The translations under genes and the position numbers were made by a program. The notes beneath the pieces were generated by a model. The model was not told the DNA's origin. It made no database searches and was given only the letters and a program-made list of their open reading frames with translations. From Haliotis asinina (taxonomy: Eukaryota; Mollusca; Gastropoda; Lepetellida; Haliotidae), in assembly GCF_037392515.1 (NCBI RefSeq), contig NC_090292.1, positions 47,419,747 through 47,483,746 of the forward strand: a stretch of 64,000 nucleotides of DNA, given 5' to 3'. Below are positions 54,088 to 64,000 of this stretch, in pieces (position 1 is the first letter of the stretch; every line of letters starts with the position of its first letter).

Positions 54088-54664
54088 TCATGAATCGTTT
54101 AAAACTTTTGACAAACCATTTATCTTGATCCTAGAAAGTGTTACAGACAAAATGCTGCCTTGTGGAACACCCTGGTCCTGATTGTAATGATCAGACAAGG
54201 TGGAACCCACTCGGACTTGAAATTGCCTGTTATTTAAAAAGTTTTCTATGAATTCAGGTAAACGACCGCACAAAGCGAAATCATGTAAATCTCTTCAAGT
54301 GCCATATTTCCAGGTTGTGTCATATGCTTTTTCGTGATAAAAAAAAGATAGACACAGCATGTTGTTCATGAATTGGTGCGGTTTTAACAAATGATTCCAG
54401 TCCCACGAGGTGATCAACAGTACTTCTGTTTTTACGGAAACCACATTGTATATCTGTTATGAGGTTACTTGTTTCCAAATACCAAACAAGTCTATTATTT
54501 ATCATGCGTTCCATGGTCTTGCAATCACAGCTAGTTAATGAAATCGGACGATAATTGGATGCATCGTTATGATCACGTCCAGGTTTAGGTATTGGTACTA
54601 CTATAACGTCACGCCATGAAGAAGGCAATTTCCCAGAAGTCCAAATATCATCAAATATATACAA
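54088..54664 (-). pseudogene. LINE B6 reverse transcriptase fragment
   Basis: NYRPISLTSCDCKTMERM, CGFRKNRSTVDHLVGLES and GVPQGSILSVTLSRIKIN are visible. A frameshift near 54330 lies at motif A (VSIFFLSRKSI replaces FFDLEKAYD), so the first catalytic Asp is lost, and FVDD is beyond the breakpoint. Confidence 0.85.
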
Positions 54665-54696
54665 GAGCGTCTCTAAACAGGATTCTGGGAAGTGCT

Positions 54697-55740
54697 TTAG
54701 GAGTTGATAATGTGTGTTATCAGCTCCTGAAGCAGTGTCATGAGCTTGATCAAGAGCGGTATGGAGATCATGAACAGAAAGTGTTTCATTATAATCTTCC
54801 CCATTATCAGAATTGAAATTAACAGTTTTCTTTCCTTGTTGATTTTGATATTGCTGAAATTTAGGTATATAATTTGAAGAGGTAGATTGTTTAGCGAGAG
54901 TTTCTCCCAGTTTATTCCCAATATGTGATTTATCAGTACGTAATTGATCTCCATGTTTAAGATGATGGACAGTAGAGTTACTAGATTAGCGTTTGTTCTG
55001 CTTAAAGTACACCGTGCTTTAGCATTTACAATTTTAAATATATTTAAGTTATACACCATAAGATGGCGACGGAAATAATATTCTGCTTTTTTCCTTGCCT
55101 TCCTAGCTTGTTTGCATTCATCGTTGAACCATGGTTTTCGAATATGTGGAACTGCAGAGGAATTTGGTATACACTCATCAGCTATGGAGTTCAGTTCATC
55201 AGAAAAGCACTTAATAGCATAAGGAACGTCAATAAAACGTTCATGTAAACATGTGTTGGAACCATCAGTATAAATACATAAATAATTGTCATAACAAAAG
55301 TCCTCCAACAATTTACCTTTAGCGTTTTTAGTTACACTACCTCAAAGTGGCCTGTGTCCATTTAAATCTCCCATTATAATACAGGGTTTCGGGAGTTGGT
55401 CATATAGAGCTTGAAGATCAGTTTTGGCAAACCTCGAAGACGGCGAAACATAGAGAGAGCATGGTGTAAACGCTACATGTAAAGTAATTCTCACTGCAAC
55501 AGCTTGCATATCAGTAATAAGTGAAACAGGGCTTTGAATAACGTTTTGTCTGACTAGACTGGATCATCCACCAGTGGCCCTATCATCCGGAGGTGAAAAA
55601 CAATGATTTGTATTAAAATAACGAAGGTCAAATGTATCTGTTTTAAATATCTCTTGGAGACATATTGCTGAAGGTGCAAAATCTTGGACTAAATAGCTGT
55701 AATTCATGCAAATTAGTCCTCAATCCTCTGCAGTTCCACT
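54697..55740 (-). pseudogene. LINE B6 endonuclease and linker remains
   Basis: KPWFNDECKQARKARKKAEYYFRRH is recognisable. The endonuclease is split by stops and by a deletion that joins GSNTCLHE to RFIDVPYAI, removing the SDHFP motif. QWNCRG coding sequence is near 55730. Confidence 0.75.
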
Positions 55741-55789
55741 CTACAATATTATTAGAATAAACTATATTTTGGGGGGATTTTGGGGGGAT

Positions 55790-56800
55790 CTACCCCGCAC
55801 TCTTTTGGAGAGCGACAAGACATGTGCCCTAGAATGGACATTTAATCAGAAGAAGACTTTGATGTACTAGGAAGTGATTCCTCAGTCTGTGATGATATAG
55901 GAGGGTGCAAAGGTGTGACGAATCGCGATTTACCCAAGTCAAAGTAGTTTGGTAGCCTGTGATTGATGTTGTTTTAGAGCTAGAACCCGATGATGTTTTT
56001 GCTACTGTACCATAACTTTCTGGAAGATCAGATCTCTTTACCATTTTTATGGTCTCGGAAAAAAGAGGCTTTTTGAGTAAATTTTATTTTATCGATCTCC
56101 ATTGTCTCTTTCCAAACTGGACACTGTTTAGAAAATGAAGAATGATCGCCTGAGCAATTGGTGCATTTTTTATAGTCACTGTCACAATCTTCTGTTGTGT
56201 GTGTCTTCTCACCACAGTGAGCACACACAACAGACAATGTGCAAGTATTTACACCATGTCCATATTTAAAACACCTGAGCGGGTTGGAGATGTAAGTATC
56301 AATTGGAATGTTACAGTAGCCTGCCTTCACTTATTTGGGAGCATTTGGACATGAAAAAATAAACAGATACGTGTTCGTTTGGATGATGTCAAGTTGAAAA
56401 GCGCTTGACATAAAGGACACCTTGATCCTTCATTTCTGACACTATATCAAAGTCCGACATATCATCAAACAATCGATCACGATCTCTCACAATACCTGTA
56501 CTCGTGTTCAAGGTCTTGTGAGCAGACACCGTGACCGGAATGCCCACGAAAGATTTAACATTCATCAGGTTCGTTGCTTGTTGCTTTTTCCCGCGTTCAA
56601 CTAGAAGGGCTCCCGAACGTAATCGTCTAATGTGTTTCTCCTCCCCACCAATACCTTGAATACCCTTGGACACAGCAAAATGGTTCAGGTTTAACGATGT
56701 CTTGTCAGGAGTCTCAATCACTATGAAACGTGGCCAACATTTAATCGATGCAGACGGTCTGTGGTCAGTATCAACAGAGTTAATATCAAGTGGACGTTTG
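55790..56800 (-). pseudogene. LINE B6 ORF1 (gag-like)
   Basis: 56721-56389 gives the N-terminal region lost in B3: LNHFAVSKGIQGIGGEEKHI, SFVGIPVTVSAHKTLNTS and MKDQGVLYVKRF. 56330-56028 gives knuckles: the first has lost a few residues (CFKYGHGVNTC), followed by CAHCGEKTHTTEDC and CTNCSGDHSSFSKQC. The Ser-rich linker is largely deleted. Confidence 0.82.
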
Positions 56801-57044
56801 CTAAAGCAGGCGGGCCTCCAACTTGTAGCACCAAGGATAGCTGGATGATATTCTTCAGCAGGAGAATTAAAAGATTAATAATTCCACCACATTGTCCCAT
56901 GAGCCACCGCCTTCTGGCATGGGACTCTAGGCAAAGTTCAGAACAACATATTGCAAAATCAAAACTGTTTTAGACAATAAAGCCACGTCCAAAGTTAGAA
57001 CAATTCCAAATGACATGTGTGCATTCATAAATATCATAATACTT
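56801..57044. other. Unassigned stretch
   Basis: Short sequence between B6 and a GC-rich repeat; no recognisable feature. Confidence 0.4.
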
Positions 57045-57329
57045 CACGCACAGGGTTTGGCATGACCAGCCGATTGGTCGAACCGGGCCCATTCAACCAC
57101 CTGTCCTGGCAAAGTCAGGGCCAAAGTGGGGTGTTGAGCAATAGGAACACTGGTCCTGCTCCCACTGCCCTCAACCACCAGGATCCCTTCCTCCGTCGAC
57201 ACAGGACCGCAACCCACGGCAAACGGGTTGGTGGACCAAATATTCCCCCGGGTCCACTACGGGGCTGTCGGCGAGCTTTTGGCGTTACCCAGCACCCACC
57301 ACGAGGAGGTGGCTCGCCACGGGTGCCAG
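57045..57329. repeat. GC-rich interspersed repeat, full copy
   Basis: Same family as 37209-37505: CACAGGGTTTGGCATGACC, CGATTGGTCGAACCGGGCCC, CAACCACCAGGATCCCTTCC, GGGTTGGTGGACCAAATATT, CACCACGAGGAGGTGGCTCG. About 300 bp at high identity, so the unit is a defined element of roughly this length. Confidence 0.85.
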
Positions 57330-57331
57330 AT

Positions 57332-57800
57332 GTATTTTTATAGTTGGTAGTTTAGATTAGTAACTTGAATTGTTAGTGGCTGTATCCTCAAAGGGGGTTG
57401 AAGTTTTGTAAAATTATTGTCCTCCTGAGAGGGTACGCAAGCCCCGAAACGTTCAAAGTCAATGTAAACTTAACAGGATTTTTAAACGCTGTATTTTTGT
57501 TATTTTAATTTTTGGCTAAAATTTCTTACAATCGCCAGTGGCTGAGGGGATGGTGTAAATCTAACTAGCATCCATGCAGGTAGCAAAGGTACTGTAAGTC
57601 CTTTGTACTGTAAGTGAGAAGGGACTGTCAGCCCCCATTGTCCCTAGTGTGGTGGTCTACCTTTAGTTGTTGGCGATCTGTAGCCTGTTTGTTTTTGTGT
57701 GTGTGTTTGTTTTGGGGGTTTGGGTTTTTTTTGACGATATGACTGCAATATTACCGATGTGACGTTAAATATTCACTCACTCACTCACTCATTCATTCAC
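57332..57800 (+). mobile_element. LINE family B fragment B7 (3' UTR, + strand)
   Basis: Begins ATTGTTAGTGGCTGTATCC, passes CCTCCTGAGAGGGTACG and GGTAGCAAAGGTACTGTAAG, and ends GATGTGACGTTAAATATTCACTCACTCACTCACTCATTC. It has an internal short duplication of TACTGTAAGT near 57590-57615 and a T/G-rich expansion near 57690-57730. Confidence 0.85.
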
Positions 57801-57801
57801 T

Positions 57802-58020
57802 CTGAAATGTCGTCTTTGCAATGAATTTACAGAGACAGTCCAACACCTTGTTAGTGGATGCCCTTCCTTGGCACAAACAGCCTACCTAAAAAGACATAAT
57901 GGCATAGCGCGGTGCTTATACTGTCATCTCTGACATTCCTCTGACTTTGACTCCAAGGCCCATCCATGGTACGACTCTGAATATGTCAAGGGCGTCATGG
58001 AACAGGGAAGATTTTGATGA
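57802..58020 (+). pseudogene. C-terminal ORF2 relic of a third LINE type (R2/R4-like)
   Basis: Reads LKCRLCNEFTETVQHLVSGC, LAQTAYLKRHNGIARCLYCHL, a stop, then SSDFDSKAHPWYDSEYVKGV. CxxC...H....C followed by a Tyr-Leu-x-RHN segment is the C-terminal pattern of R2/R4-type and related LINE ORF2 proteins. It starts directly at the end of the B7 tail. Family placement is tentative. Confidence 0.65.
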
Positions 58021-58850
58021 TACTGATAATTAAACTTGTGGTCAATAATATCAAGGTCAAAGGTTGATATGGGACAAAAATTATATAACATAATGGGATA
58101 TTGGACATAAATTAAATATTCACTGATATTTTACTCTATGTGCAACTCGTTGAAGCCAAGGCATAAAATGTCTCTGGCATTCCTCAAACATATTTTCGTG
58201 ACGATAAACTCACAAAAAGGGGTGGTAATTATATTATGAATGGACAATTGGTAAAATATGAGCCTGTCTTCAAGAACTCATGACCTCACTGCTGCAGAGG
58301 CCTGCACAAGCCGTGTACTGTATCACCAAACAGCCCCGGACGACATAGCATACTGAAATATTTACAGAGAAAAGAGGAAAGTCGTTTCAAATGAACACGC
58401 TTACATTTATTTCCACAGGGAAATAATTTATCATTCAGTGCGTGTTTTTTTTTTCTTTGAAAGAAAAGACTTACAGTGCAACTGATTTAACTATTAGAGC
58501 ATAATACCTCAATATGAATGTGGTTGGAAATTTCTTATACATTGAAAAGAGTTGCCAGGTAACGTATTTTGTTTTCTCTGATAAAAGTTAAAGAAACGGT
58601 TAGTTGTCAAATTTCGAGTCTTCTTTTACCAAATTTTATCAAATTTGTAGGATTTCAGTCTGATTTACACCGGTAGTTGGATTAAGCCTAATGATCTACC
58701 GACCCATTCTCCTACAATGCCATTTGTGATGATATACTTGGCACACTCTGTATGTAGGTGCATGTTTATTTTGACTTTTGTTTAATGTCATGGTTTTCTG
58801 CCTAAGACATAAGATGAATAATAATAAAAAAAACAAAAACTGACACATAC
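58021..58850. other. Unassigned AT-rich stretch
   Basis: No feature recognised. Confidence 0.45.
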
Positions 58851-59180
58851 ACACATTAACACATATAATGGCACTGCCATGTGCACACACTGACAGATAC
58901 AATGAAACTGACACATCCGGGATGGTCATATATGCCAGTCGATGTCAATCGTGATGACAATCACAAGGTTGCCTGGTATTTTATTTACTTTTTGGACGAG
59001 GTTGGAACACACGCACGCATGCTTAGTCTCTCTCACATTCACCCTGTCACACACACTCACACACTGTCTCTCTCTTTCTCTGGCACACATAAGCACACGC
59101 ATAGCTAATAACTCTCACACACTCACACATACACACTGACATACCACGTGTAAACCGTTCGCTCACTCACTCGGTCGGTC
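58851..59180. repeat. CA/TC-rich low-complexity stretch
   Basis: Interspersed ACACACTGACA-, CTCTCACACACTC- and TCTCTCTTTC-type runs, without a fixed unit. Confidence 0.7.
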
Positions 59181-59394
59181 ACGTGCATGGTACTCTACAT
59201 TACCTGTCCGTTACTGTTATTATCGGGGTAACCAAACCAACCAATGAATAAAACAATCACCCAGTCTCTCGGGTTATATTGACAGTTTACTGAAAACAAA
59301 ATGATATGTGCAAAGACAAAGACAACCCTGCATATTGCTGCGATGTCCTCGTGCACAGTGGTGTGTAATCTTCCACAACAGTGATGTGCTATCA

Positions 59395-59890
59395 TCTAGT
59401 ACAGGGGCACGTAATCTCCCAGTACCGTGATGTGTTTTTACCAGTACAGTGGTGTGTAATCTTCAAGCGGTGAGTTATCTTCTAGCACGGTGGTATGCTA
59501 TCTCAAGTACTGTGATGATTTCATGGGCACGTTATCGTCCAGTACCGTGATGTGTTTTTACCAGTACAGTGGTGTGTAATCTTCAAGCGGTGAGTTATCT
59601 TCTAGCACGGTGGTATGCTATCTCAAGTACTGTGATGATTTCATGGGCACGTTATCGTCCAGTACCGTTGGTGTTTTTACCAGTACAGTAGTGTGTAATC
59701 TTCAAGCGGTGAGTTATCTTCTAGTACTGTGGTATGCTATCTCAAGTACAGTAATGTGTTATCTTCCAGTGACGTGATTTCTTTTTTTCAAGTTACATGG
59801 TGTGTTTTCTTTCAGTACCGTCGCCTGTTATCGTCCAGCAGAGTGCCACTTTATCTTCCCGTACAATTTTGTGTTATCTTCCAGTGCACC
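59395..59890. repeat. Satellite with 120-bp higher-order unit, related to the 19.4-21.3 kb array
   Basis: Monomers of about 23 bp such as CAGTACAGTGGTGTGTAATCTTC are the reverse complement of GAAGATTACACACCACTGTACTG-type units in the 19.4-21.3 kb region. About five monomers make a 120-bp unit (CAGTACCGTGATGTGTTTTT ... GGGCACGTTATCGTC) present at about 59420, 59540 and, less exactly, 59660. The array ends where the tail of LINE B8 begins. Confidence 0.88.
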
Positions 59891-60539
59891 CTTGTGAGGG
59901 AGTGAGTGAGTGAGTTAACATTTAACGTTACATCGGCAGTATTGCAGCCATATCGGGACGAGAGCATTCTTAAAAAAGGAATCTATGTATATGATAAAAG
60001 CCTGTCGACGACGGACAGTAAAACAACTAGAATATCAAAATAAGAAATACAACTAGCGTGAAAAGTTATAACTAATATTCCTATTCAGACAATACAATAT
60101 AAAAACAGGCTATATAGATCACCAACAACTGAAGGTAGATCACCATACTAGGGACCATGGGGACTTACAGTACTTCTGCAACCTGCATGGTCCCTAGCTG
60201 GATTTACATCATCCCCTCAGCTGCTGGTGATTGTATGCAAGATTAGCCACAACTTAAAATGACACATATTCTACGGCTAAGACAAAATGGAAGATCAAAT
60301 TTGACTTCAAATGTTTTGGGACTTACGTACACTCTCAGGAGGACAATACTTTTACAGTGCTTTAACCCCCCTAGAGGATACAGCCACTAACACTATAAGT
60401 TACTAATTCAAACTTCCAAGCATAAAATATTTATCTATTTACAATTCATTCTAATTCTTTTAAAAATGCAATAATTAAATTAAAGCTAACAGAATGAAAA
60501 AGATCCTTCAAAGTTCGTGAATTAAAATATTTATTCCTT

Positions 60540-60892
60540 GTGATGGAATATTCAACACAGTCAAGCAGGACATGCTTGACTGTGATTCTTTCATCACAAG
60601 GGATACAAAACGGAGGATCTTCACCTTTTAATAGTTACTCGTGAGTAGAACTCGTATGGCCAATGCGACATCGTCGCATAATGACCTCCTCAAATCATGA
60701 CTGACAACCCAAGTAAGTATAACCGACATACGGTTTTATTTCATGTAATTTATTTATACCTACTTGGGTGTCCCACTTCTTCTGCATCACATCACGGATA
60801 TAAGATCTTATTGTAGCTTTATAATCTGAGTATGGAATAAGAAGTGGTGTCACAGATTTGTTGAGTGCTGCTTTAGCGGCAGGATGGGCCAT
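60540..60892 (-). pseudogene. LINE B8 ORF2 C-terminal region
   Basis: MAHPAAKAALNKSVTPLLIP corresponds to NTMADLAAKAALNKSVTPLL of B4, with a Pro in place of the last RNase H catalytic Asp. It continues to WDTQVGINKLHEIKPYVGYT and, after a stop at about 60695, to the zinc region. Confidence 0.8.
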
Positions 60893-60986
60893 TGTGTTAC
60901 CAGAAGTGTCACGTGACTAGGTAACCAACAAAGGACGATGTCGTACTGGCCAGTAGCAAGATCATTGTACAATTCAATAATTTCTA

Positions 60987-61469
60987 TTAAGAGTGGATGT
61001 TTACAAGAAATGTTTTAATAGCCTGAAGGCAAGAAAGAGAGTCGGAATATATTATATACTGTTTACGTTTCGAGTTTCTTTGAATATATTTAAGAGCTGT
61101 TAATATGGTTTTAGCTTCTGCAGTAAAAATAGAACTATTGTCTGGTAATCTAGAAGATATTGTTCTGGATCCAATGACAGTAGCACAAGCAACTGCGCCA
61201 CCGTCCTTGGACCCATCTGTAAATAAGGATTTATAATTGCTATATTTATGTTTCAATTGATTATATTCTTGTTTATACTGTAATTCATTCGTTTGTGATG
61301 TTTTAAATGTAGTTAATGTTAGGTCAACTTGTGGCCTAACCAATTGCCAAGGAGGAGAAGAAAGCAGACGGGAAGGCAATATACTTTCCAGGTCTATACC
61401 GGCAGACGAAATAAATGGTTTAATTCTGTGCACTAGAGGTAGAACAAGAGAAGACTTTTTGTTATACAA
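60987..61469 (-). pseudogene. LINE B8 RNase H, first part
   Basis: LFTDGSKDGGAVACATVIG, FTAEAKTILTALKYIQRN and IIYSDSLSCLQAIKTF. The frame fails just after, where a base has been lost in the run AGAAATGTTTT relative to B2/B4. Confidence 0.85.
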
Positions 61470-61711
61470 ATCCTCATAAAGCGGATTGAAGACACAGTTA
61501 GAGGCAGGGTTAGATTCATTAGAACATAATTTAGTAATGTATTGTAAAGACTATTTTATACTACGTTGAATAAGAGATGATGAAGGTGAAGTTCTGAAAA
61601 CCCAAGACAAAGTCTTAAGCCTTGATGGTGGACAGAATCAAGAAGTTTAAGGTTGCTTTTGCAGGCTCCACAGTACACGATGGAGCCATAATCAAGTTTA
61701 GAACGTAGGAG

Positions 61712-62308
61712 TCATCGATACAGGTGTAAGAGGGTTGCTTGATCCCCTCCCCACTTTGAGTTGGAAACAACTTTCAACAAGTCAAGTGCTTTCAGGCATT
61801 TAGTTTTAAGTGATTTAATATGTGGTAAAAACGTCAAATGTGAATCAAAGATTAGACCCAAGAACTTGGCTTCCTTCACAACTTTAATGGGAGTGCCATC
61901 TAGAGATAGTTCAGGGTCTCTATGGGGTTTATGTTTACGACAAAAATGTATGCAGTTTGTTTTCGATTTAGAAAATTTAAAGCTGTTTTCAAGACACCAT
62001 TTATCTATTTTGTTTAAACACAAATGCAATTGCCGTTCAATGGTATGCATATTTGTACCACGACAAGAAATATTAAAATCATCCACAAATAACGATCCAT
62101 CAATTGAATCGTTTAAAACTTTGGATAAACTATTTATCTTTTTCCTAAAAAGTGTAACAGACAAAATACTGAATTGTGGAACACCCTCATCCTGATTGTA
62201 ATGATCAGACAGGGTAGAACCCACTCGAACTTGAAACTGTCTATCATTTAAAAAGTTGGCTATAAATTGAGGTAAACGACGTCGCGAGCCAAAGTCCGTT
62301 TTTAACAA
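61712..62308 (-). pseudogene. LINE B8 reverse transcriptase, second half
   Basis: FQVRVGSTLSDHYNQDEGVP, then QFSILSVTLFRKKIN (motif B with Gly-to-Phe change), LFVDDFNISCRG and AKFLGLIFDSHLTFLPHIK. The block starts at a deletion junction. Confidence 0.85.
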
Positions 62309-63062
62309 ATGATTCCAGTCGCACTAAGTGATCGACAGTACTTCTGTTTTTCCGGAAACCACATTGTATATCTGTGATAAGTTTATTTGTTTCCAAGTAC
62401 CAAACAAGTCGATTATTTATCATGCGTTCCATGGTCTTGCGAACACAGCTAGTTAATGAAATCCGACGATAATTGGACGGATCCGTATGATCACGTCCAG
62501 GTTTAGGTATTGGTACTACTATGGCGTCACGCCATGAAGGAGGAAAGTTACCCGATGTCCAAACACCATCAAAAATATTTAGGAGAGTTTCCAGACAGGA
62601 TTCTGGTAAATGTTTCAGGAGTTGATAATGTATGTTATCAGCTCCTGTAGCAGTGTCATGAGCTTGATCAAGTGCAGTATGGAGTTCATGAATAGAAAAC
62701 GTTTCATTATAGTCCTCCCCATTATCAGAATTGAAATTAATAGTTTTCTTTTCTTGTTGTTTTTGATATTGCTGGAATTTTGGTACATAATTAGAAGAGG
62801 AACAGTGTTTAGCAAGGGTTTCGTCCAGTTTATTTGCGATATCTGATTTATCAGTAAGCAATTGATCTCCATGTTTAAGATGATGGACTGTAGATTTAGT
62901 ACCTTTACCTTTGATTTTCTGGACCATGTTCCATACCTTGGACATAGGTGTCCGAGAAGTTATTTTGGATACATAATTTTGCCAAGACTGGCGTTTGTTC
63001 TGTTTGAAAGTACGCCGTGCTTTAGCATTTAAAATCTTAAATTTATTTAAATTATGCGCCAT
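62244..63062 (-). pseudogene. LINE B8 linker and reverse transcriptase, first half
   Basis: KQNKRQSWQNYVSKITSRTP, TGADNIHYQLLKHLPESCL, SNYRRISLTSCVRKTMERM and CGFRKNRSTVDHLVRLES. The frame ends at KNGLWLATSF, where motif A has been deleted. Confidence 0.87.
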
Positions 63063-63099
63063 AGGATGGCGACGGAAATAATGTTCTGCTTTTTTTTTC

Positions 63100-63990
63100 C
63101 TTGCCTTCCTAGCTTGTTTGCACTCATCGTTTAACCATGGTTTTCTTATGTGTGGAACTACAGAGGAATTTGGTATACACTCACCAATTTGGTATACACA
63201 GCTATGGAATTCAGTTCCTCAGAAAAGCATTTAATAGCATCAGAAACGTCAATAAAACGTTCAGGTTTATGTTTTTCAACACACAGTGTTTCATATAAAG
63301 CCCAATTAGCCTTTTTAAAATTTCGTGTTGTGGATGGAGGAACATCGGATGGAGTTACAACTTTTAAAATAGGAAAATGGTCACTTCCACAGAGGTCATC
63401 GTGTACTGACCATTCAAATTCATTTAGTAGTTTGGAATTTGTCAGTGACAAGTCAAGAGCAGAATAGGTCCCTGTACCAGGGTGTAAATATGTGTTGGAA
63501 CCATCATTATAAATACATAGATCATTGTCAGAACAAACGTCCTCCAACAATTTACCTTGAGTGTTTGTATTCACACCACCCCACAGTGGGTTGTGTCCAT
63601 TTAAATCTCCCATTATAATACAGGGCTTCGGGAGTTGGTCATACAGAGCCTGAAGATCAGTTTTGACAAACGTTGAACACGGCGAAATATAAAGAGAGCA
63701 TAGCGTAAACGCTACATGTAAAGTAATTCTAACTGCCACAGCCTGCATATTAGTAATAAGTGGAACAGGGCTTTGAGTAACGTTTTGTCTGACTAGAATG
63801 GATGATCCGCCAGTGGCCCTATCACTCGGAGGTGAAAAACAATGATATGCATTAAAATGACGAAGGTCAAATGTATCTGTTTGTTTTAAATATGTCTCTT
63901 GGAGACATAACGCTGAAGGTGTAAAATCTTGGACTAATAGCTGTAATTCATGTAAATTAGTCCTCAGTCCTCTGCAATTCCACTGTACAA
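63100..63990 (-). pseudogene. LINE B8 endonuclease
   Basis: 63748-63158 carries AVAVRITLHVAFTLCSLYIS, IIMGDLNGHNPLWGGVNTNT, SALDLSLTNSKLLNEF and CGSDHFPILK. The N-terminal motifs with QWNCRG lie upstream in the same direction to about 63990. A local duplication of TTTGGTATACACA at 63168-63200 shifts the frame toward the linker. Confidence 0.85.
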
Positions 63991-64000
63991 TGTTATTGGA

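Larger units (their letters stand above)
54086..56800 (-). mobile_element. LINE family B copy B6 (lacks its 3' half)
   Basis: Contains ORF1 and the ORF2 endonuclease, linker and first part of RT (to just after GVPQGSILSVTL). RNase H, the zinc tail and the 3' UTR are missing at 54086. Losing the 3' end is not the usual 5' truncation, so the copy was rearranged after insertion. Deletions are also present in the endonuclease (near 55245) and ORF1 (near 55845). Confidence 0.85.
59894..64000 (-). mobile_element. LINE family B copy B8 (continues past the window end)
   Basis: The tail AGTGAGTGAGTGAGTTAACA starts at 59900, followed by the 3' UTR and ORF2 to the QWNCRG region at about 63990. ORF1 would lie beyond 64000. 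ORF2 is broken in several frames. A deletion of roughly 110 bp near 62297 removes the motif A sequence FFDLEKAYD, so this copy cannot encode an active RT. Confidence 0.88.

Overview
The window looks like non-coding-rich nuclear DNA of a gastropod mollusc, most likely an abalone (Haliotis). That assignment is an inference from dispersed repeats I recognise by eye: the GTGAGTGAGTGAG-ended LINE tails and the short SINE-like block with CAACCCATGCTTGTCG / ACGGGATCGGGTGATCA. Genes have introns with GT-AG borders, there are no bacterial operons, and most of the 64 kb is transposon-derived or tandem repeat.

Two host genes can be assembled from exons, both on the + strand. Gene 1 (14793-18990, four coding exons, 490 aa) is a single-pass membrane protein. 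It has a signal peptide, an ectodomain of EGF/SREC-type cysteine modules in one 1,029-nt exon, a transmembrane exon and a tyrosine-containing tail. Gene 2 (40275-50221, four coding exons, 597 aa) has a TATA box, a signal peptide, four ~60-residue coiled-coil repeats rich in N-glycosylation sequons, two paralogous Thr/Pro-rich linker exons and a final exon with about six ankyrin repeats. All its junctions are phase 1 and the summed coding length is an exact multiple of three. No membrane segment is visible, so as assembled it is a secreted protein with extracellular ankyrin repeats, the most unusual thing here.

Layout: 1-1430 dispersed repeat; 1431-~6200 a nearly complete but broken LINE of CR1/L2-like type (family A, minus strand); 6200-7900 unassigned; 7903-11073 two head-to-tail LINE fragments of a second family (family B, I/Nimb-like with RNase H), one carrying a solo LTR; 11074-13370 unassigned with degenerate tandem repeats; 13697-14680 a 14-copy 70-bp minisatellite; 14793-19403 gene 1; 19430-23640 a dense series of tandem arrays; 23717-37003 two family-B LINEs head to tail, the second split by a 3.3-kb piggyBac-like element; 37004-39320 GC-rich repeats and unassigned DNA; 39890-40190 a 50-bp minisatellite; 40211-50338 gene 2, with a Merlin/ISXO2-type transposase relic and a fold-back element with a tRNA-like core in its long first intron; 50340-57800 SINEs and LINE pieces; 57802-59190 LINE relic and unassigned DNA; 59395-59890 a satellite related, in inverted orientation, to the one at 19.4-21.3 kb; 59894-64000 another family-B LINE that runs off the window.

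Family-B copies share a consistent ORF1 - ORF2 layout: gag-like zinc knuckles, then endonuclease, RT, RNase H and a terminal zinc motif. The best copy has only a few lesions, so the family has probably been active recently. All copies in this window are defective.
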